Assembly (NCBI GenBank): GCA_016713765.1
Contig: JADJON010000003.1
Span: 310,001-374,000, forward strand
Source of the DNA: Bacteroidota bacterium
GTDB taxonomy: Bacteria > Bacteroidota > Bacteroidia > AKYH767-A > 2013-40CM-41-45
Length of the DNA stretch: 64,000 nucleotides
Reading direction: 5' to 3'
Positions 54,324 to 63,961 of this stretch are shown here, piece by piece. The translations under genes were made by a program, and so were the position numbers. Under the pieces are notes generated by a model that worked only from the letters and a program-made list of their open reading frames with translations, was not told the origin of the DNA and did not search any database. The stretch's first letter is position 1. The number at the start of each line of letters is the position of its first letter.

Positions 54324-55355
54324 ATGAACATCCTGGTTACAGGCGGAACCGGTTACATCGGCTCGCACACCGCGGTCGAATTGATCCAACGAGGGTACAA
54401 TGCCATCCTACTCGACAACCTCAGCAATTCCCGCGAAGAGGTGGTGCACGCCATTGGAGAAATTACAGGAAAAAAAATCGATTTCTTTAACATCGACCTC
54501 TGCGACAAAAAGGAACTCGACAAGTTCTTTTCGGTTTATAAGATCGATGCGGTGATCCACTTTGCCGCCTTCAAAGCGGTAGGCGAATCCGTCGAAGATC
54601 CGCTGCGGTACTACCGCAACAACCTGGAATCGCTGATCAATCTGCTGGAGATCTACCGCGATCGCGGACTTGATAATTTCCTCTTCTCGTCTTCCTGTTC
54701 CGTGTACGGTCAGGCATCCAAGCTGCCTGTTTCTGAAGATGCCCCCCTGCTGAAAGCGGAATCACCTTACGGCAACACTAAACAAATCGGAGAAGAGATC
54801 TTGGCCGACACGATACGGGTCAGCAAATTCCGTGGCATCGCCCTCCGCTATTTCAATCCCGCGGGTGCCCACCCCAGCGCATTGATTGGTGAATATCCGC
54901 TTCAGGCACCGAACAATCTGGTGCCCGTCATTACTCAGACCGCAATCGGTAAACGACCCGGCATGACCGTTTTCGGAAGCGACTACGATACTCCGGATGG
55001 CACCTGCGTCCGGGATTATATACATGTGGTGGATATCGCCCGTGCGCATATCGCCGCTATGGAACGTCTCATCCAGCGCAAGAATAAAGTACCGTTTGAG
55101 ATCTTCAACCTGGGCACAGGAACCGGATTTACCGTTCTGCAAACCATCCAGGCCTTCGAAAAAGTGACCGGGAAACCACTCAACTACACCCTGGGGCCGC
55201 GTCGCCCTGGCGATGTGGAGAAAGTCTGGGCCGACACGACGCTTGTTAGCAAAGAACTTGGCTGGAAAGCGGAGCTCGGCATCGAAGAGATCATGCGTTC
55301 CGCCTGGGCGTGGGAGCTTCGTTTGCAGGAAGAGTCAAAAAAACAATTGGCATGA
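54324..55355 (+). CDS. galE: UDP-glucose 4-epimerase
   Basis: 343 residues, extended SDR. The NAD motif is ILVTGGTGYIGSHTAVEL. DNLSNS, the Ser in SSSCSVYG and the Tyr-Lys pair in YGNTKQIGEE are as in GalE. The GTCVRDYIHVVDIARAH and NLGTGTGFTVLQ strings complete the family pattern. It interconverts UDP-glucose and UDP-galactose. Its TGA overlaps the ATG of rfbB (ATGA), so the genes are translationally coupled. Confidence 0.94.
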   Translation: MNILVTGGTGYIGSHTAVELIQRGYNAILLDNLSNSREEVVHAIGEITGKKIDFFNIDLCDKKELDKFFSVYKIDAVIHFAAFKAVGESVEDPLRYYRNNLESLINLLEIYRDRGLDNFLFSSSCSVYGQASKLPVSEDAPLLKAESPYGNTKQIGEEILADTIRVSKFRGIALRYFNPAGAHPSALIGEYPLQAPNNLVPVITQTAIGKRPGMTVFGSDYDTPDGTCVRDYIHVVDIARAHIAAMERLIQRKNKVPFEIFNLGTGTGFTVLQTIQAFEKVTGKPLNYTLGPRRPGDVEKVWADTTLVSKELGWKAELGIEEIMRSAWAWELRLQEESKKQLA

Positions 55356-56426
55356 AGAATTTCCAACGACAGGTGCTCGTCACGGGCGGAGCAGGATTTA
55401 TCGGCTCCCACGTTGTCAGACTGCTGGTAAACAACTACCCACAGTACCGGATCATCAATCTGGACAAGCTGACCTATGCGGGCAACCTGGCCAATCTCCG
55501 CGATGTAGAAGATCTTCCAAACTATTCGTTTGTCCGGGGCGATATCGTCGACGGGGATTTCATCCAATCCCTATTCGATCGCGAACAGATCGATGCGGTT
55601 ATTCACCTCGCAGCGGAATCGCATGTCGACCGCAGCATTGCCAATCCGATGGACTTCGTGATGACCAACGTGGTCGGAACCGTCAACTTACTGAATGCCG
55701 CCCGACACGCCTGGAAGGATGCTCCGGAGTCAAATGATCGCAGGATATTCTATCACGTTTCCACCGATGAAGTGTACGGCACGCTCGGCGAATCCGGAAT
55801 GTTCACGGAAACGACTCCGTACGATCCGCATAGTCCATACTCGGCTTCCAAAGCCGGCTCCGACCACCTGGTCCGGGCCTACCACGACACCTTTGGACTT
55901 CCGGTGGTGATTTCCAATTGTTCGAACAATTACGGCCCCTTTCAATTCCCGGAGAAACTCATCCCACTGGCCATCCACAATATCAAGAACAACCGGTCCA
56001 TACCGGTTTACGGAAAAGGGGAGAATATCCGCGACTGGCTCTTCGTGGAAGACCACGCTCGGGCAATCGACCTCATTCTCCACAAAGCGGCCATCGGATC
56101 CACCTACAACATCGGTGGGCACAATGAATGGAAGAACATCGATCTCATCCGCCTGCTCTGCAGGATCATGGATAAACAACTGAAGCGCCCCGACGGCACC
56201 TCGGAAAAACTGATCACCTTTGTGAAGGACCGTGCGGGTCACGATCTGCGATACGCGATCGACGCATCCAAATTGAAACACGATTTGGGTTGGATGCCCT
56301 CCCTTCAGTTTGAAGAAGGATTGGAAAAAAACCGTAGCCTGGTACCTGGCCAATGAAAACTGGATGGAACAAGTCACGTCCGGAGACTACCTGCATTATT
56401 ACGAACAACAATACGCCGGCCGCTAA
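55352..56426 (+). CDS. rfbB: dTDP-glucose 4,6-dehydratase with a +1 frameshift near the 3' end
   Basis: About 357 residues if the frame is restored. The NAD motif is VLVTGGAGFIGSHVVRLL. The Asp-Glu pair of HVSTDEVYGTLG, YSASKAGSDHLV, and SNNYGPFQFPEKLIPL are diagnostic for RfbB/RmlB. At 56324-56330 there are seven A residues where six would continue in frame. As read, the protein ends early at 56356 (…KNRSLVPGQ). The +1 frame instead encodes the normal tail (TVAWYLANENWMEQV ... YEQQYAGR) up to 56426. A homopolymer sequencing error or a slippage site is more likely than true loss. No rfbA, rfbC or rfbD lies nearby. Confidence 0.88.
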
Positions 56427-56449
56427 CGGTTTATCCGCCCTCCCACTCC

Positions 56450-57442
56450 ATGTATTCATCTCCTTTCCATCCCGGTTCGTTGCGCGATACCAGCTTTCTG
56501 GTCACCGGAGGCTCCGGCTTTATCGGTTCGAATATCGTCCATTACCTGGTTCGACATCAGGCGGGAAAGATCCGCATCCTCGACAACCTGCTGACGAGTT
56601 CCATAGCCAACCTTGAACCCTATCTGAATCTTCCCAACGTGGAATTCATCGAAGGCGACATCCGGGATCTCGATACCTGCCACAAAGCCTGCAAGGGAAT
56701 CGACCTGGTCACACACCAGGCTGCCCTCGGTTCCGTCCCTCGTTCCGTCCGGGATCCGCTGGCCACCCATGCGATCAATGCAACCGGATTCCTCAACATG
56801 CTCATAGCCGCGCGTGACGCCGGCGTGAAACGCTTCGTTTATGCCAGCAGCAGTTCCGTGTACGGTGATCATCCGGTCTTACCAAAGCGGGAAGATGAAA
56901 CGGGAAATCCGTTATCACCTTATGCTGTCAGCAAGAAGACGAACGAGCTCTATGCCCGGGTCTTCGCCGAAACCTACGGTATGCAGATCATGGGGCTGCG
57001 CTACTTCAACGTCTTTGGCCCTAACCAGAGCCCCGACGGTCCCTACGCGGCGGTCATCCCGCTTTTCATGAAAGCCGCCTTGGATAAGACCGCTCCGAAC
57101 ATCGACGGCGACGGGGAACAAACACGTGATTTCACCTTCGTGGAAAATGCCGTACAAGCTAACATCCGTGCGCTGTTCACCCCTGATCCGGAGGCCAATA
57201 ACCGGGTGTACAATGTAGCGATCGGTGAACGCATTACGGTGAACGAACTATACGACATTATCGCGGAACTGACCGGCAGTGAAGTCCGTCCGACCTACCG
57301 GGAACGTCGCGCCGGCGATATTCGCGATTCGCTCGCAGACATTTCGCTCGCTAAAAAACACCTGGGATACCAACCCACCGTCCGGATCCGCGAAGGCCTT
57401 CAACAGACACTGGCCTGGTTCCGTCAAACCGTCGGACAATGA
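56450..57442 (+). CDS. wbpP: UDP-N-acetylhexosamine 4-epimerase, WbpP/TviC-like
   Basis: 330 residues, extended SDR. The NAD motif is SFLVTGGSGFIGSNIVHYL. HQAALGSVPRSVRDPLATH is the signature of WbpP/TviC-type epimerases acting on N-acetylated substrates. Catalytic residues lie in ASSSSVYGDHP and YAVSKKTNELYA. It would interconvert UDP-GlcNAc and UDP-GalNAc, or the corresponding uronic acids made by the dehydrogenase at 53033. The tyrosine-phosphatase gene overlaps its stop by 4 bases. Confidence 0.9.
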   Translation: MYSSPFHPGSLRDTSFLVTGGSGFIGSNIVHYLVRHQAGKIRILDNLLTSSIANLEPYLNLPNVEFIEGDIRDLDTCHKACKGIDLVTHQAALGSVPRSVRDPLATHAINATGFLNMLIAARDAGVKRFVYASSSSVYGDHPVLPKREDETGNPLSPYAVSKKTNELYARVFAETYGMQIMGLRYFNVFGPNQSPDGPYAAVIPLFMKAALDKTAPNIDGDGEQTRDFTFVENAVQANIRALFTPDPEANNRVYNVAIGERITVNELYDIIAELTGSEVRPTYRERRAGDIRDSLADISLAKKHLGYQPTVRIREGLQQTLAWFRQTVGQ

Positions 57443-58194
57443 GTCTCTGGAATCGGCTGACCGGTAAATCACGCACTCCCGAATTTCCGGAACTCACGGA
57501 TTTCGCTTCAATCGGAACCGATATCCATTCCCACCTCATTCCCGGAATCGACGATGGTGTCCAGAACCTCGAAGAGTCCATCTCCATGATCCGACAATTG
57601 CGGGAATTGGGGTTTAAAAAGTTGGTCACCACCCCGCACATCATGAGTGATTATTTCCGGAACACACCGGAAACGATCCTGGGTGGTCTCGAAACCGTAC
57701 GATCCGCCATTGTGCAGGAAGGCATCGACCTCACCATCGACGCCGCTGCGGAATACTATCTCGATGAAGTCTTCGTCCAACGCATCGAAGGCAATGAGCC
57801 GCTGCTGAAGTTCGCGGGCAACTACATCCTCTTTGAAGTATCTTATGTCAATCCGCCGGATAATCTCCACCGGATCGCTTTTGAACTGAAGATTCGCGGG
57901 TATTCACCCATTCTCGCCCACCCTGAACGTTATCCCTACTGGTACAATCGCCTGACCGAATTCGAGAAACTGAAAGAAGCCGGACTCCTGTTCCAACTCA
58001 ACGCGAACTCATTGGCGGGATACTATGGCCCAGGGGCTAAAAGAATTGGCGAATGGATGATCGATCAGAACATGATTGACTTCATCGGCACTGACCTCCA
58101 CGGAGAACGACACCTGGAAGCGCTCCGACGAGTTGTTCGGGAACGTTACTTCTGGAAACTGGCTTCGAACGGCGTAAAGAACAGCTTGCTCTAA
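57439..58194 (+). CDS. CpsB/YwqE-type PHP tyrosine phosphatase
   Basis: 251 residues of the CpsB/CapC family. The PHP metal-binding strings are TDIHSHLIPGIDDG, TTPHIMSDYF, ILAHPERYPYW and IGTDLHGERH. Family members dephosphorylate the tyrosine-rich tail of a Wzc-type kinase that controls polysaccharide export. It is the last gene of the cluster, coupled by an ATGA overlap to the epimerase. No Wzc/Wza pair is in the window, so the partner must lie elsewhere. It converges with the envelope protein at 58200, with 5 bases between. Confidence 0.9.
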   Translation: MSLWNRLTGKSRTPEFPELTDFASIGTDIHSHLIPGIDDGVQNLEESISMIRQLRELGFKKLVTTPHIMSDYFRNTPETILGGLETVRSAIVQEGIDLTIDAAAEYYLDEVFVQRIEGNEPLLKFAGNYILFEVSYVNPPDNLHRIAFELKIRGYSPILAHPERYPYWYNRLTEFEKLKEAGLLFQLNANSLAGYYGPGAKRIGEWMIDQNMIDFIGTDLHGERHLEALRRVVRERYFWKLASNGVKNSLL

Positions 58195-58199
58195 GCTTT

Positions 58200-58817
58200 T
58201 CAGAATTGGCGGAATACAAAACCCAGTTGTACATCCCAGGACATCCAGTCCTTGTCACCGAGCTCCGCAGCTCCATTGGTTGCGTACAAGATTCCACTCG
58301 ACAAGCTGATCATCAGCGGAAGATGTTGGGAGACCAATAAGCTCATACCGGCCTCGCCCTTGGCGGCAAATCCCCAGGATTTATATTCCTCCAGGAAGTC
58401 ACCGTAATACAATTGTTGCAAGCTGTATTGCCCGCCCATGGAAGCGCGGGTCCAGGGAAAAAATCGGTTGCTTTTTCCAAAGTACCACTGCGCACAGGCC
58501 AGTAGCGGCAAATTGTATTGATAAGCGTAATAATCGGTCGTGATCGCGCTGTTACCGTTATCGAAATAATAGGTGGCGGTAGGCGTATAGGTATCGTAGG
58601 TTGACCATTCAATTTGCAGGCCGACCATCAGTGGTTTCTTACCGGGCTTTACCAGAAACTCGACTTGCCCGCCCGACACTGTAGTCCCCTCCACGAAGTC
58701 TCTCCCGATCGGTGTCGCGATATTCCAGGAAAGTCCGTACTGAGCGATCCAGTCGGATTGTCCCATGGAACGCGGTCCGGATAATATCAGCAATAGAAGA
58801 AGCAGGAAGCGCTGCAT
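58200..58817 (-). CDS. Probable outer-membrane beta-barrel protein, unknown family
   Basis: 205 residues. A signal peptide (MQRFLLLLLLILSGPRSMGQ) is followed by alternating hydrophobic/polar strands rich in Tyr, Trp and Gly, ending in a strand with a C-terminal aromatic (DVQLGFVFRQF). That final Phe is the outer-membrane insertion signal of the Bam pathway, so a small eight-strand barrel is likely. I do not recognise a named family. It starts 1 base past the stop of the DUF4136 lipoprotein, so both follow carA on one transcript. Confidence 0.65.
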   Translation of the reverse strand: MQRFLLLLLLILSGPRSMGQSDWIAQYGLSWNIATPIGRDFVEGTTVSGGQVEFLVKPGKKPLMVGLQIEWSTYDTYTPTATYYFDNGNSAITTDYYAYQYNLPLLACAQWYFGKSNRFFPWTRASMGGQYSLQQLYYGDFLEEYKSWGFAAKGEAGMSLLVSQHLPLMISLSSGILYATNGAAELGDKDWMSWDVQLGFVFRQF

Positions 58818-58818
58818 A

Positions 58819-59496
58819 TCACTTCTTCAAATAGGGTGATTGACGAAAAGCCTGCTGGAAGCCGGCAATCGAGCGGTTGATGTTATAATTCTCGCTCCCC
58901 TCGAATGCGCCCAACAGTGTCGCTTCCCAAATGATCCGCAAAGCTTGCTGCTGATTCGCGTTTTTCAGATCGATCAGTTCGCAGATCACGGCCCCGCTGC
59001 TGACGGAATAATTCTGTACATAGTATCCGTACGTGTATGGATAATTGTAACCGTAATAGAAAGGATCAAAGTAACCGGGTGCACCCCACCAATAACCTAC
59101 GGGGTAAACTGCGGAGTAATAATCGGTATTCTCGATGATCGTCAATTGCACAGCAAGGTCAGGGCTGGAATCGAGCGGCACCGATGAAAATCCACGGCTG
59201 ATCAATTCGTTTCTGACACTCGATGCCAGATTCCCGGCGCCCGGTCCGGTCAGGATGCTGTCGTACGGATTGTCGTTGATATACGTGATCGTATCCGAAA
59301 GGAAGAAAGTTGAATAGGAACTGAAATCCGCGCCCGGATCCCGGTTCGTGAGGACCGTAAAGGTCTCTGCCAGTTGATCAGTCGCTGGTTCTTTTCTGCA
59401 GGAGGTAAAAAGTGCTAGTACCAGCGAAAAGAAGATCGCCGGCAAGATCCCGGAGTTACCGGGTATCAGGACTCGACCACGGCCTTGTCGATGCAT
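58819..59496 (-). CDS. DUF4136-like lipoprotein
   Basis: 225 residues. A hydrophobic segment ends in the lipobox LFTSC (Cys33), so a lipoprotein is expected. The mature part (PGADFSSYSTFFLSDTI ... VRNELISRGFSSV ... DLAVQLTI ... GALRIIWEATLLG-like end) follows the DUF4136 layout. A Tyr/Gly-rich loop (GYWWGAPGYFDPFYYGYNY) lies in the middle. The function of the family is unknown. The only fitting ATG lies inside the end of carA (31-base overlap), which implies translational coupling. Confidence 0.82.
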   Translation of the reverse strand: MHRQGRGRVLIPGNSGILPAIFFSLVLALFTSCRKEPATDQLAETFTVLTNRDPGADFSSYSTFFLSDTITYINDNPYDSILTGPGAGNLASSVRNELISRGFSSVPLDSSPDLAVQLTIIENTDYYSAVYPVGYWWGAPGYFDPFYYGYNYPYTYGYYVQNYSVSSGAVICELIDLKNANQQQALRIIWEATLLGAFEGSENYNINRSIAGFQQAFRQSPYLKK

Positions 59497-60581
59497 TGGA
59501 TAAAATCATCGAATAGATAAGAGCTGTCGTGAGGTCCGGGCGCGGCTTCCGGGTGATATTGTACACTGGACGCAACGCGGTCTTTCACACGGATCCCTTC
59601 GATCGTCCCATCATTCAGATTGACGTGCGTGATGTCGAGGTGTTTGGCAGCTTTGACGTCTTCGGCATTCACACTGAAGCCGTGATTCTGCGACGTGATT
59701 TCAGAACGACCGGTGATCAGGTTCTTGACGGGATGGTTGATACCCCGGTGCCCGTTGAACATCTTAAAGGTAGAGATACCGCAAGCCTCCGCCAGCAATT
59801 GGTGGCCCAGACAGATACCGAAGATGGGGGCATTATCTTCCAACATCAACTTGATCTCGGCGACCTGTTTCGGCATCACGGAAGGATCGCCAGGGCCGTT
59901 GGATAGCAGTATGCCATCGGGATTCCACGAACGGATCTCGCGGAAACTGGTATCGGCAGGAAATACCTGCAGGAAACTGTCACGCTCGACAAGATTACGT
60001 AGGATATTCTTCTTTACTCCGTAATCCATGACTGCAATGCGACGACGTGCGGAAGGGTTACCCAACGTATAGGGCTTCTTGGTCGTCACCAGACTCGACA
60101 ATTCCAAGCCGGCCATGGAAGGTACCCCGGATAGTTGCTCCTTCAAGGCGTCAAGGTCCAGCACCGAGGAAGAGATGATACAGTTCATCGCTCCTTTATT
60201 GCGGATGTGACGGACGACTGCACGGGTATCGATATCACAAATGGCTACGACGGATTGACGGTCGAAATACTGCTGAATACTCTCGCTCGCACTCTTCCGG
60301 GAAGGCGTAACATTGAATCCACGACAGACCAGCCCGCTGATCTTGATCCCGTCACTTTCCACCTCGTCCGCATGGATGCCGTAGTTGCCGATATGGACAT
60401 GCGTGGCCACGAGCACCTGTCGGAAATAGGATGGATCCGTAAAGATCTCCTGGTACCCGGTCATGCCGGTGTTAAAGCAAATTTCCCCAGTGGTGGTTCC
60501 GATGGCCCCGGCAGCATGGCCATAAAAAACGGTACCGTCCTCAAGGAGCAGTACCGCCGGTTTTCTTTCGATGTATCCCAT
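59466..60581 (-). CDS. carA: Carbamoyl-phosphate synthase small subunit
   Basis: 371 residues. The N-terminal CPSase small-chain domain has LLLEDGTVFYGHAAGAIG, FNTGMTGYQEIFTDPSYFRQ and ICDIDTRAVVRHIRNKGAMN. The class I glutaminase has its nucleophile Cys in GICLGHQLLAEA and the His/Glu of YHPEAAPGPHDSSYLFD. It supplies ammonia from glutamine for pyrimidine and arginine synthesis. It stands behind rplQ, the usual order in the phylum, but has its own promoter box after the rplQ terminator. carB is not in the window. Confidence 0.96.
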   Translation of the reverse strand: MGYIERKPAVLLLEDGTVFYGHAAGAIGTTTGEICFNTGMTGYQEIFTDPSYFRQVLVATHVHIGNYGIHADEVESDGIKISGLVCRGFNVTPSRKSASESIQQYFDRQSVVAICDIDTRAVVRHIRNKGAMNCIISSSVLDLDALKEQLSGVPSMAGLELSSLVTTKKPYTLGNPSARRRIAVMDYGVKKNILRNLVERDSFLQVFPADTSFREIRSWNPDGILLSNGPGDPSVMPKQVAEIKLMLEDNAPIFGICLGHQLLAEACGISTFKMFNGHRGINHPVKNLITGRSEITSQNHGFSVNAEDVKAAKHLDITHVNLNDGTIEGIRVKDRVASSVQYHPEAAPGPHDSSYLFDDFIQCIDKAVVES

Positions 60582-60588
60582 CGGAATA

Positions 60589-60596
60589 CAAAAGTA
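60589..60596 (-). promoter_or_regulatory. Promoter -7 box for carA
   Basis: The minus strand reads TACTTTTG, a full TAnnTTTG match, 7 bases before the ATG, giving a very short leader. Confidence 0.6.
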
Positions 60597-60643
60597 CGGA
60601 ATCCCGCGTCAAGCACGGCTCGTGTTAACAACTTCAAATAATG

Positions 60644-60675
60644 AAAAAAGGCCGGAATTCGCATTCCGGCCTTTT
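60644..60675 (-). terminator. Terminator of the alpha operon, after rplQ
   Basis: A 13-bp stem AAAAGGCCGGAAT / ATTCCGGCCTTTT on the minus strand is followed by further T residues, 16 bases past the rplQ stop. Confidence 0.88.
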
Positions 60676-60691
60676 ACAGGAGTTGATTCCC

Positions 60692-61240
60692 TTATTCTTC
60701 AGACTTCTTGTCGTCGGATTTCTTGGCGCGGCTGCGGGTAGCCGCCTTCTTGGCCGGAGCCTTCTTTTCCTCAGCGGCAGGAGCATCTCCTTCCGCGGTC
60801 GCCTTCTTCTTGGCACCGCCGCTACGACGGGTTCCTTTGGATTTCTTGGCAGGTGCTTCCTTGCCTTTGCCACCCAGGAGGGTGTTGAAATCCACCAGTT
60901 CCATCATGCACACTTCGGCATTATCGCCAGGACGGTTTTCCAGTTTGATGATGCGGGTATAACCACCTGCACGTTCAGCCACGCGGGGAGCGATCTCGCG
61001 AAACAGTTCAGCGACAGCCGACTTGTTCTGGAGATAACGGAACACCATACGACGGGAATGGGTGGTGTCGTCTTTCGAACGGGAGATGATCGGTTCCACA
61101 TAGGAACGAAGGGCCTTCGCCTTCGCCAGGGTCGTATTGATCCGCTTGTGCAGGATCAGGGACGCAGCGAGGTTGGACATCAACGCATGGCGGTGACTGC
61201 TCTTCCGTCCAAGGTGGTTGATCTTGCGGTTATGTCTCAT
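60692..61240 (-). CDS. rplQ: 50S ribosomal protein L17 with extended tail
   Basis: 182 residues. The first 115 are the standard L17 ([20 protein letters not shown] ... [18 protein letters not shown] ... [18 protein letters not shown]). The remaining 65 form a Lys/Ala/Glu-rich extension ([20 protein letters not shown] ... [10 protein letters not shown]), common in Bacteroidota L17 and probably disordered. It is the last gene of the operon and is followed by a terminator. Confidence 0.96.
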   Translation of the reverse strand: MRHNRKINHLGRKSSHRHALMSNLAASLILHKRINTTLAKAKALRSYVEPIISRSKDDTTHSRRMVFRYLQNKSAVAELFREIAPRVAERAGGYTRIIKLENRPGDNAEVCMMELVDFNTLLGGKGKEAPAKKSKGTRRSGGAKKKATAEGDAPAAEEKKAPAKKAATRSRAKKSDDKKSEE

Positions 61241-61297
61241 TTCAGTAGGGTCATTACGGCCTGTGGTTACGCAGGCGGATCGGTATTCGGTAAACGA

Positions 61298-62299
61298 TTA
61301 GTCTTTCTTCTCTTTCTTCTCGAGGTACTTCGAGACATTCATGCCGAAGGTGAGATTCTTGGAACGGACCAGCTCTTCCAGTTCAGTGAGCGACTTCTTA
61401 CCGAAGTTGCGGAACTTGAGGAGGTCGGCCTTGTTGTAGGAAACCAGGTCGCCCAGCGTCTCTACATCGGCTGCCTTCAGGCAGTTCAGCGCGCGAACCG
61501 AGAGGTCGAGGTCGACCAGCTTGGTGTTCAGCAACTGACGCATGTGAAGCGTATTCTCGTCGAGCTCTTCGGTCGGGGTCTTCTCCTTCGTCTCCAGCGT
61601 GATCTTCTCATCCGAGAAGAGCATGAAGTGGTGAATGAGGATCTCGGCCGCTTCCTTCAGGGCTTCTTTCGGATGGATCGAACCATCGGTCATGATCTCC
61701 ATAACGAGTTTCTCGTAGTCGGTCTTCTGTTCGACACGATAGTTCTCGATGGCATACTTCACGTTTCGGATCGGCGTGAAGATGGAATCGACGAAGATGG
61801 TCCCGATCGGAGCGCTGTTGGTCTTGTTCTCCTCTGAAGGAACATAACCGCGCCCCTTGGCGATCTGGATGTCGATGGTGAGTTTCACCGAAGGTTCCAT
61901 GTTGCAGATCACCAGCTCCGGATTGAGCACCTGGAACGCCGTGGTGAACTTGCTGATGTCGCCTGCCGTGAACTGGCTCTTGCCACTGACGGTAACCGTG
62001 ACACGCTCGGTGTCGGTTCCGGAGATCTGCTGCTTGAAGCGAACCTGCTTCAGGCTGAGCACGATCTCGGTCATATCCTCGACAACACCTTTGATCGTCG
62101 AGAACTCGTGATCCACACCGGAGATCTTCACCGAAGTGATGGCGAAACCTTCCAGCGAGGAAAGGAGGATGCGACGAAGAGCGTTGCCGACGGTAATTCC
62201 ATAACCCGGCTCAAGCGGGCGGAACTCAAACACGCCGGAGCGGTCGTCCGAGTTTACCATGATCACTTTGTCCGGTTTCTGAAACGCGAGGATGGCCAT
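61298..62299 (-). CDS. rpoA: RNA polymerase alpha subunit
   Basis: 333 residues. The N-terminal assembly domain has [28 protein letters not shown] and [11 protein letters not shown]. The C-terminal domain has [23 protein letters not shown] and [16 protein letters not shown], the helix-hairpin-helix that contacts UP elements and activators. Length is normal. It lies between rpsD and rplQ in the alpha operon. Confidence 0.98.
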   Translation of the reverse strand: MAILAFQKPDKVIMVNSDDRSGVFEFRPLEPGYGITVGNALRRILLSSLEGFAITSVKISGVDHEFSTIKGVVEDMTEIVLSLKQVRFKQQISGTDTERVTVTVSGKSQFTAGDISKFTTAFQVLNPELVICNMEPSVKLTIDIQIAKGRGYVPSEENKTNSAPIGTIFVDSIFTPIRNVKYAIENYRVEQKTDYEKLVMEIMTDGSIHPKEALKEAAEILIHHFMLFSDEKITLETKEKTPTEELDENTLHMRQLLNTKLVDLDLSVRALNCLKAADVETLGDLVSYNKADLLKFRNFGKKSLTELEELVRSKNLTFGMNVSKYLEKKEKKD

Positions 62300-62363
62300 T
62301 GTATCGTTGGGGAGTTAAGTATTGTTTGATTGAACAGGTTGGATCGGATGCCCGATCGTCAGA

Positions 62364-62969
62364 TTACTTCGAGTACAATTCGACGATGAGCTGTTCCTTG
62401 ATGTTCTCCGGGATCTGGTCGCGTGCCGGCAGGTTCAACACCTTGCCGCTCATCGTCGACTTGTCCCAGTCAAGCCAGGAATGCTTGTTCACGTGACCCG
62501 TCACAGCTCCGGTAATGGCTTCCAGCGCCTTCGACTTCTCGCGAACCGCGACGACGTCGCCGGCCTTGCAGTTGAACGAAGCGATGTTAACCACCTTGCC
62601 GTTGACGGTGATGTGACGGTGTCCGACCAACTGGCGAGCGGCCCGACGGGTCGGGGCGATACCCAGGCGATATACGACGTTGTCAAGACGGGTCTCCATC
62701 AACTGGAGCAGGTTCTCACCCGTGATGCCCGTACGGCGGGATGCGCGATCGAAGATCTTCGCGAACTGGCGCTCGAGGATGCCATAGAGGAATTTAACCT
62801 TTTGCTTCTCCTGGAGCTGAACTGCGTATTCCGATTGCTTCGCACGCTTCTTGGTCTGGCCGTGCTGGCCGGGAGCGTAATTCTTGCGTTCGAGTGCCTT
62901 GTCCGGGCCGAAGATCGGCTCGCGGAATCGACGGGATACTTTGGATTTGGGTCCGGTATAACGTGCCAT
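62364..62969 (-). CDS. rpsD: 30S ribosomal protein S4
   Basis: 201 residues. It starts [21 protein letters not shown] and carries the S4 RNA-binding domain ([37 protein letters not shown], in part). The cysteine pattern of zinc-bound S4 is absent, so this is the zinc-free form. It binds 16S rRNA early in assembly and in many bacteria represses its own operon translation. It is in its standard place between rpsK and rpoA. Confidence 0.97.
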   Translation of the reverse strand: MARYTGPKSKVSRRFREPIFGPDKALERKNYAPGQHGQTKKRAKQSEYAVQLQEKQKVKFLYGILERQFAKIFDRASRRTGITGENLLQLMETRLDNVVYRLGIAPTRRAARQLVGHRHITVNGKVVNIASFNCKAGDVVAVREKSKALEAITGAVTGHVNKHSWLDWDKSTMSGKVLNLPARDQIPENIKEQLIVELYSK

Positions 62970-63013
62970 GAATCTTTGTTGTCAGGTGTTAGAGGATTGT
63001 ACTTCCGGTCGGG

Positions 63014-63421
63014 TTAGACGCGACGACGGCCGGGAGCGCGACATCCGTTGTGAGGGATCGGGGTGATATCCATGATCTCGGTCACCTCAATTCCATTCTG
63101 GTGGAGGCTACGCATCGCTGCTTCACGTCCTGCACCCGGTCCGCGAACGAACACTTTCACTTTGCGGAGACCCATGTCGTGGGCCACCTTCGAAGCGTCC
63201 GCTGCTGCCATCTGGGCGGCGTACGGCGTGTTCTTCTTGGATCCTTTGAAGCCCATCTTGCCGGCGGAACTCCAGGAAATCACCTGGCCCGACTCGTTGG
63301 TCAACGAGATGATGATGTTGTTGAAGGTAGCGGTCACATAGGCGCGACCCGTGGCCTCCACTTTCACCACTTTTTTCTTGGCCGTCTTGGCGGCCTTCGC
63401 TGCGTTGGTTTGCGTTGCCAT
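63014..63421 (-). CDS. rpsK: 30S ribosomal protein S11
   Basis: 135 residues from the ATG at 63421 ([17 protein letters not shown]); an ATG three codons earlier is possible but sits closer to the rpsM stop. A basic N-terminal extension precedes the S11 core ([29 protein letters not shown]-type helix, [15 protein letters not shown]). The C-terminus ends [18 protein letters not shown], the decoding-site tail. Confidence 0.97.
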   Translation of the reverse strand: MATQTNAAKAAKTAKKKVVKVEATGRAYVTATFNNIIISLTNESGQVISWSSAGKMGFKGSKKNTPYAAQMAAADASKVAHDMGLRKVKVFVRGPGAGREAAMRSLHQNGIEVTEIMDITPIPHNGCRAPGRRRV

Positions 63422-63430
63422 GATGATCAA

Positions 63431-63808
63431 TTACATTTTAGATGCCTTCTTCTTGTTGGCAATGGTCTTACGTTTACCCTTACGGGTACGACAGTTGGTA
63501 CGGGTGCGCTGACCACGAACGGGCAGACCGTTCCGGTGCCGCATGCCGCGGTAGCTGTTGATATCCACCAGACGCTTGATGTTCAGTTGCGTCTCCGAAC
63601 GGAGCGCACCTTCCACCTTCATCTCGTTGATGATCGATCGGATCTTGTTGAGTTGGTCGTCGTTCCACTCCGACACCTTGGTGTTGAAGTCGATACCGGC
63701 TTCCCGGAGGATCCGTTGTGCAGAGGTGTGACCGATCCCGTAGATGTAGGTCAGCCCGATCTCTCCGCGTTTGTTTTTTGGTAAATCGATACCAGCAATA
63801 CGTGCCAT
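63431..63808 (-). CDS. rpsM: 30S ribosomal protein S13
   Basis: 125 residues. It starts [26 protein letters not shown], with the helix-two-turns-helix core. The C-terminal tail [26 protein letters not shown] contacts 16S rRNA and the P-site tRNA. It lies between rpmJ and rpsK with short gaps, all in one operon. Confidence 0.97.
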   Translation of the reverse strand: MARIAGIDLPKNKRGEIGLTYIYGIGHTSAQRILREAGIDFNTKVSEWNDDQLNKIRSIINEMKVEGALRSETQLNIKRLVDINSYRGMRHRNGLPVRGQRTRTNCRTRKGKRKTIANKKKASKM

Positions 63809-63844
63809 TATCTTGAGGAGTGTTTAGTTGTTGAAGTACAGGAA

Positions 63845-63961
63845 TCAGCCCTGGCGCTGTTTGAAACGCGGGTTCTTCTTGTTAATGACATACAAGCGGC
63901 CCTTGCGTCGCACAATGATGCAGTCTACGCTGCGCTTCTTGATGGCGGGTTTTACTTTCAT
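63845..63961 (-). CDS. rpmJ: 50S ribosomal protein L36
   Basis: 38 residues: [19 protein letters not shown], then [19 protein letters not shown]. This is the small L36, with only one cysteine (CIIVRRKGR) in place of the four zinc ligands, so it is the zinc-independent C-minus form. It is 36 bases upstream of rpsM in the same operon. infA would be expected next but lies beyond the window. Confidence 0.93.
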   Translation of the reverse strand: MKVKPAIKKRSVDCIIVRRKGRLYVINKKNPRFKQRQG

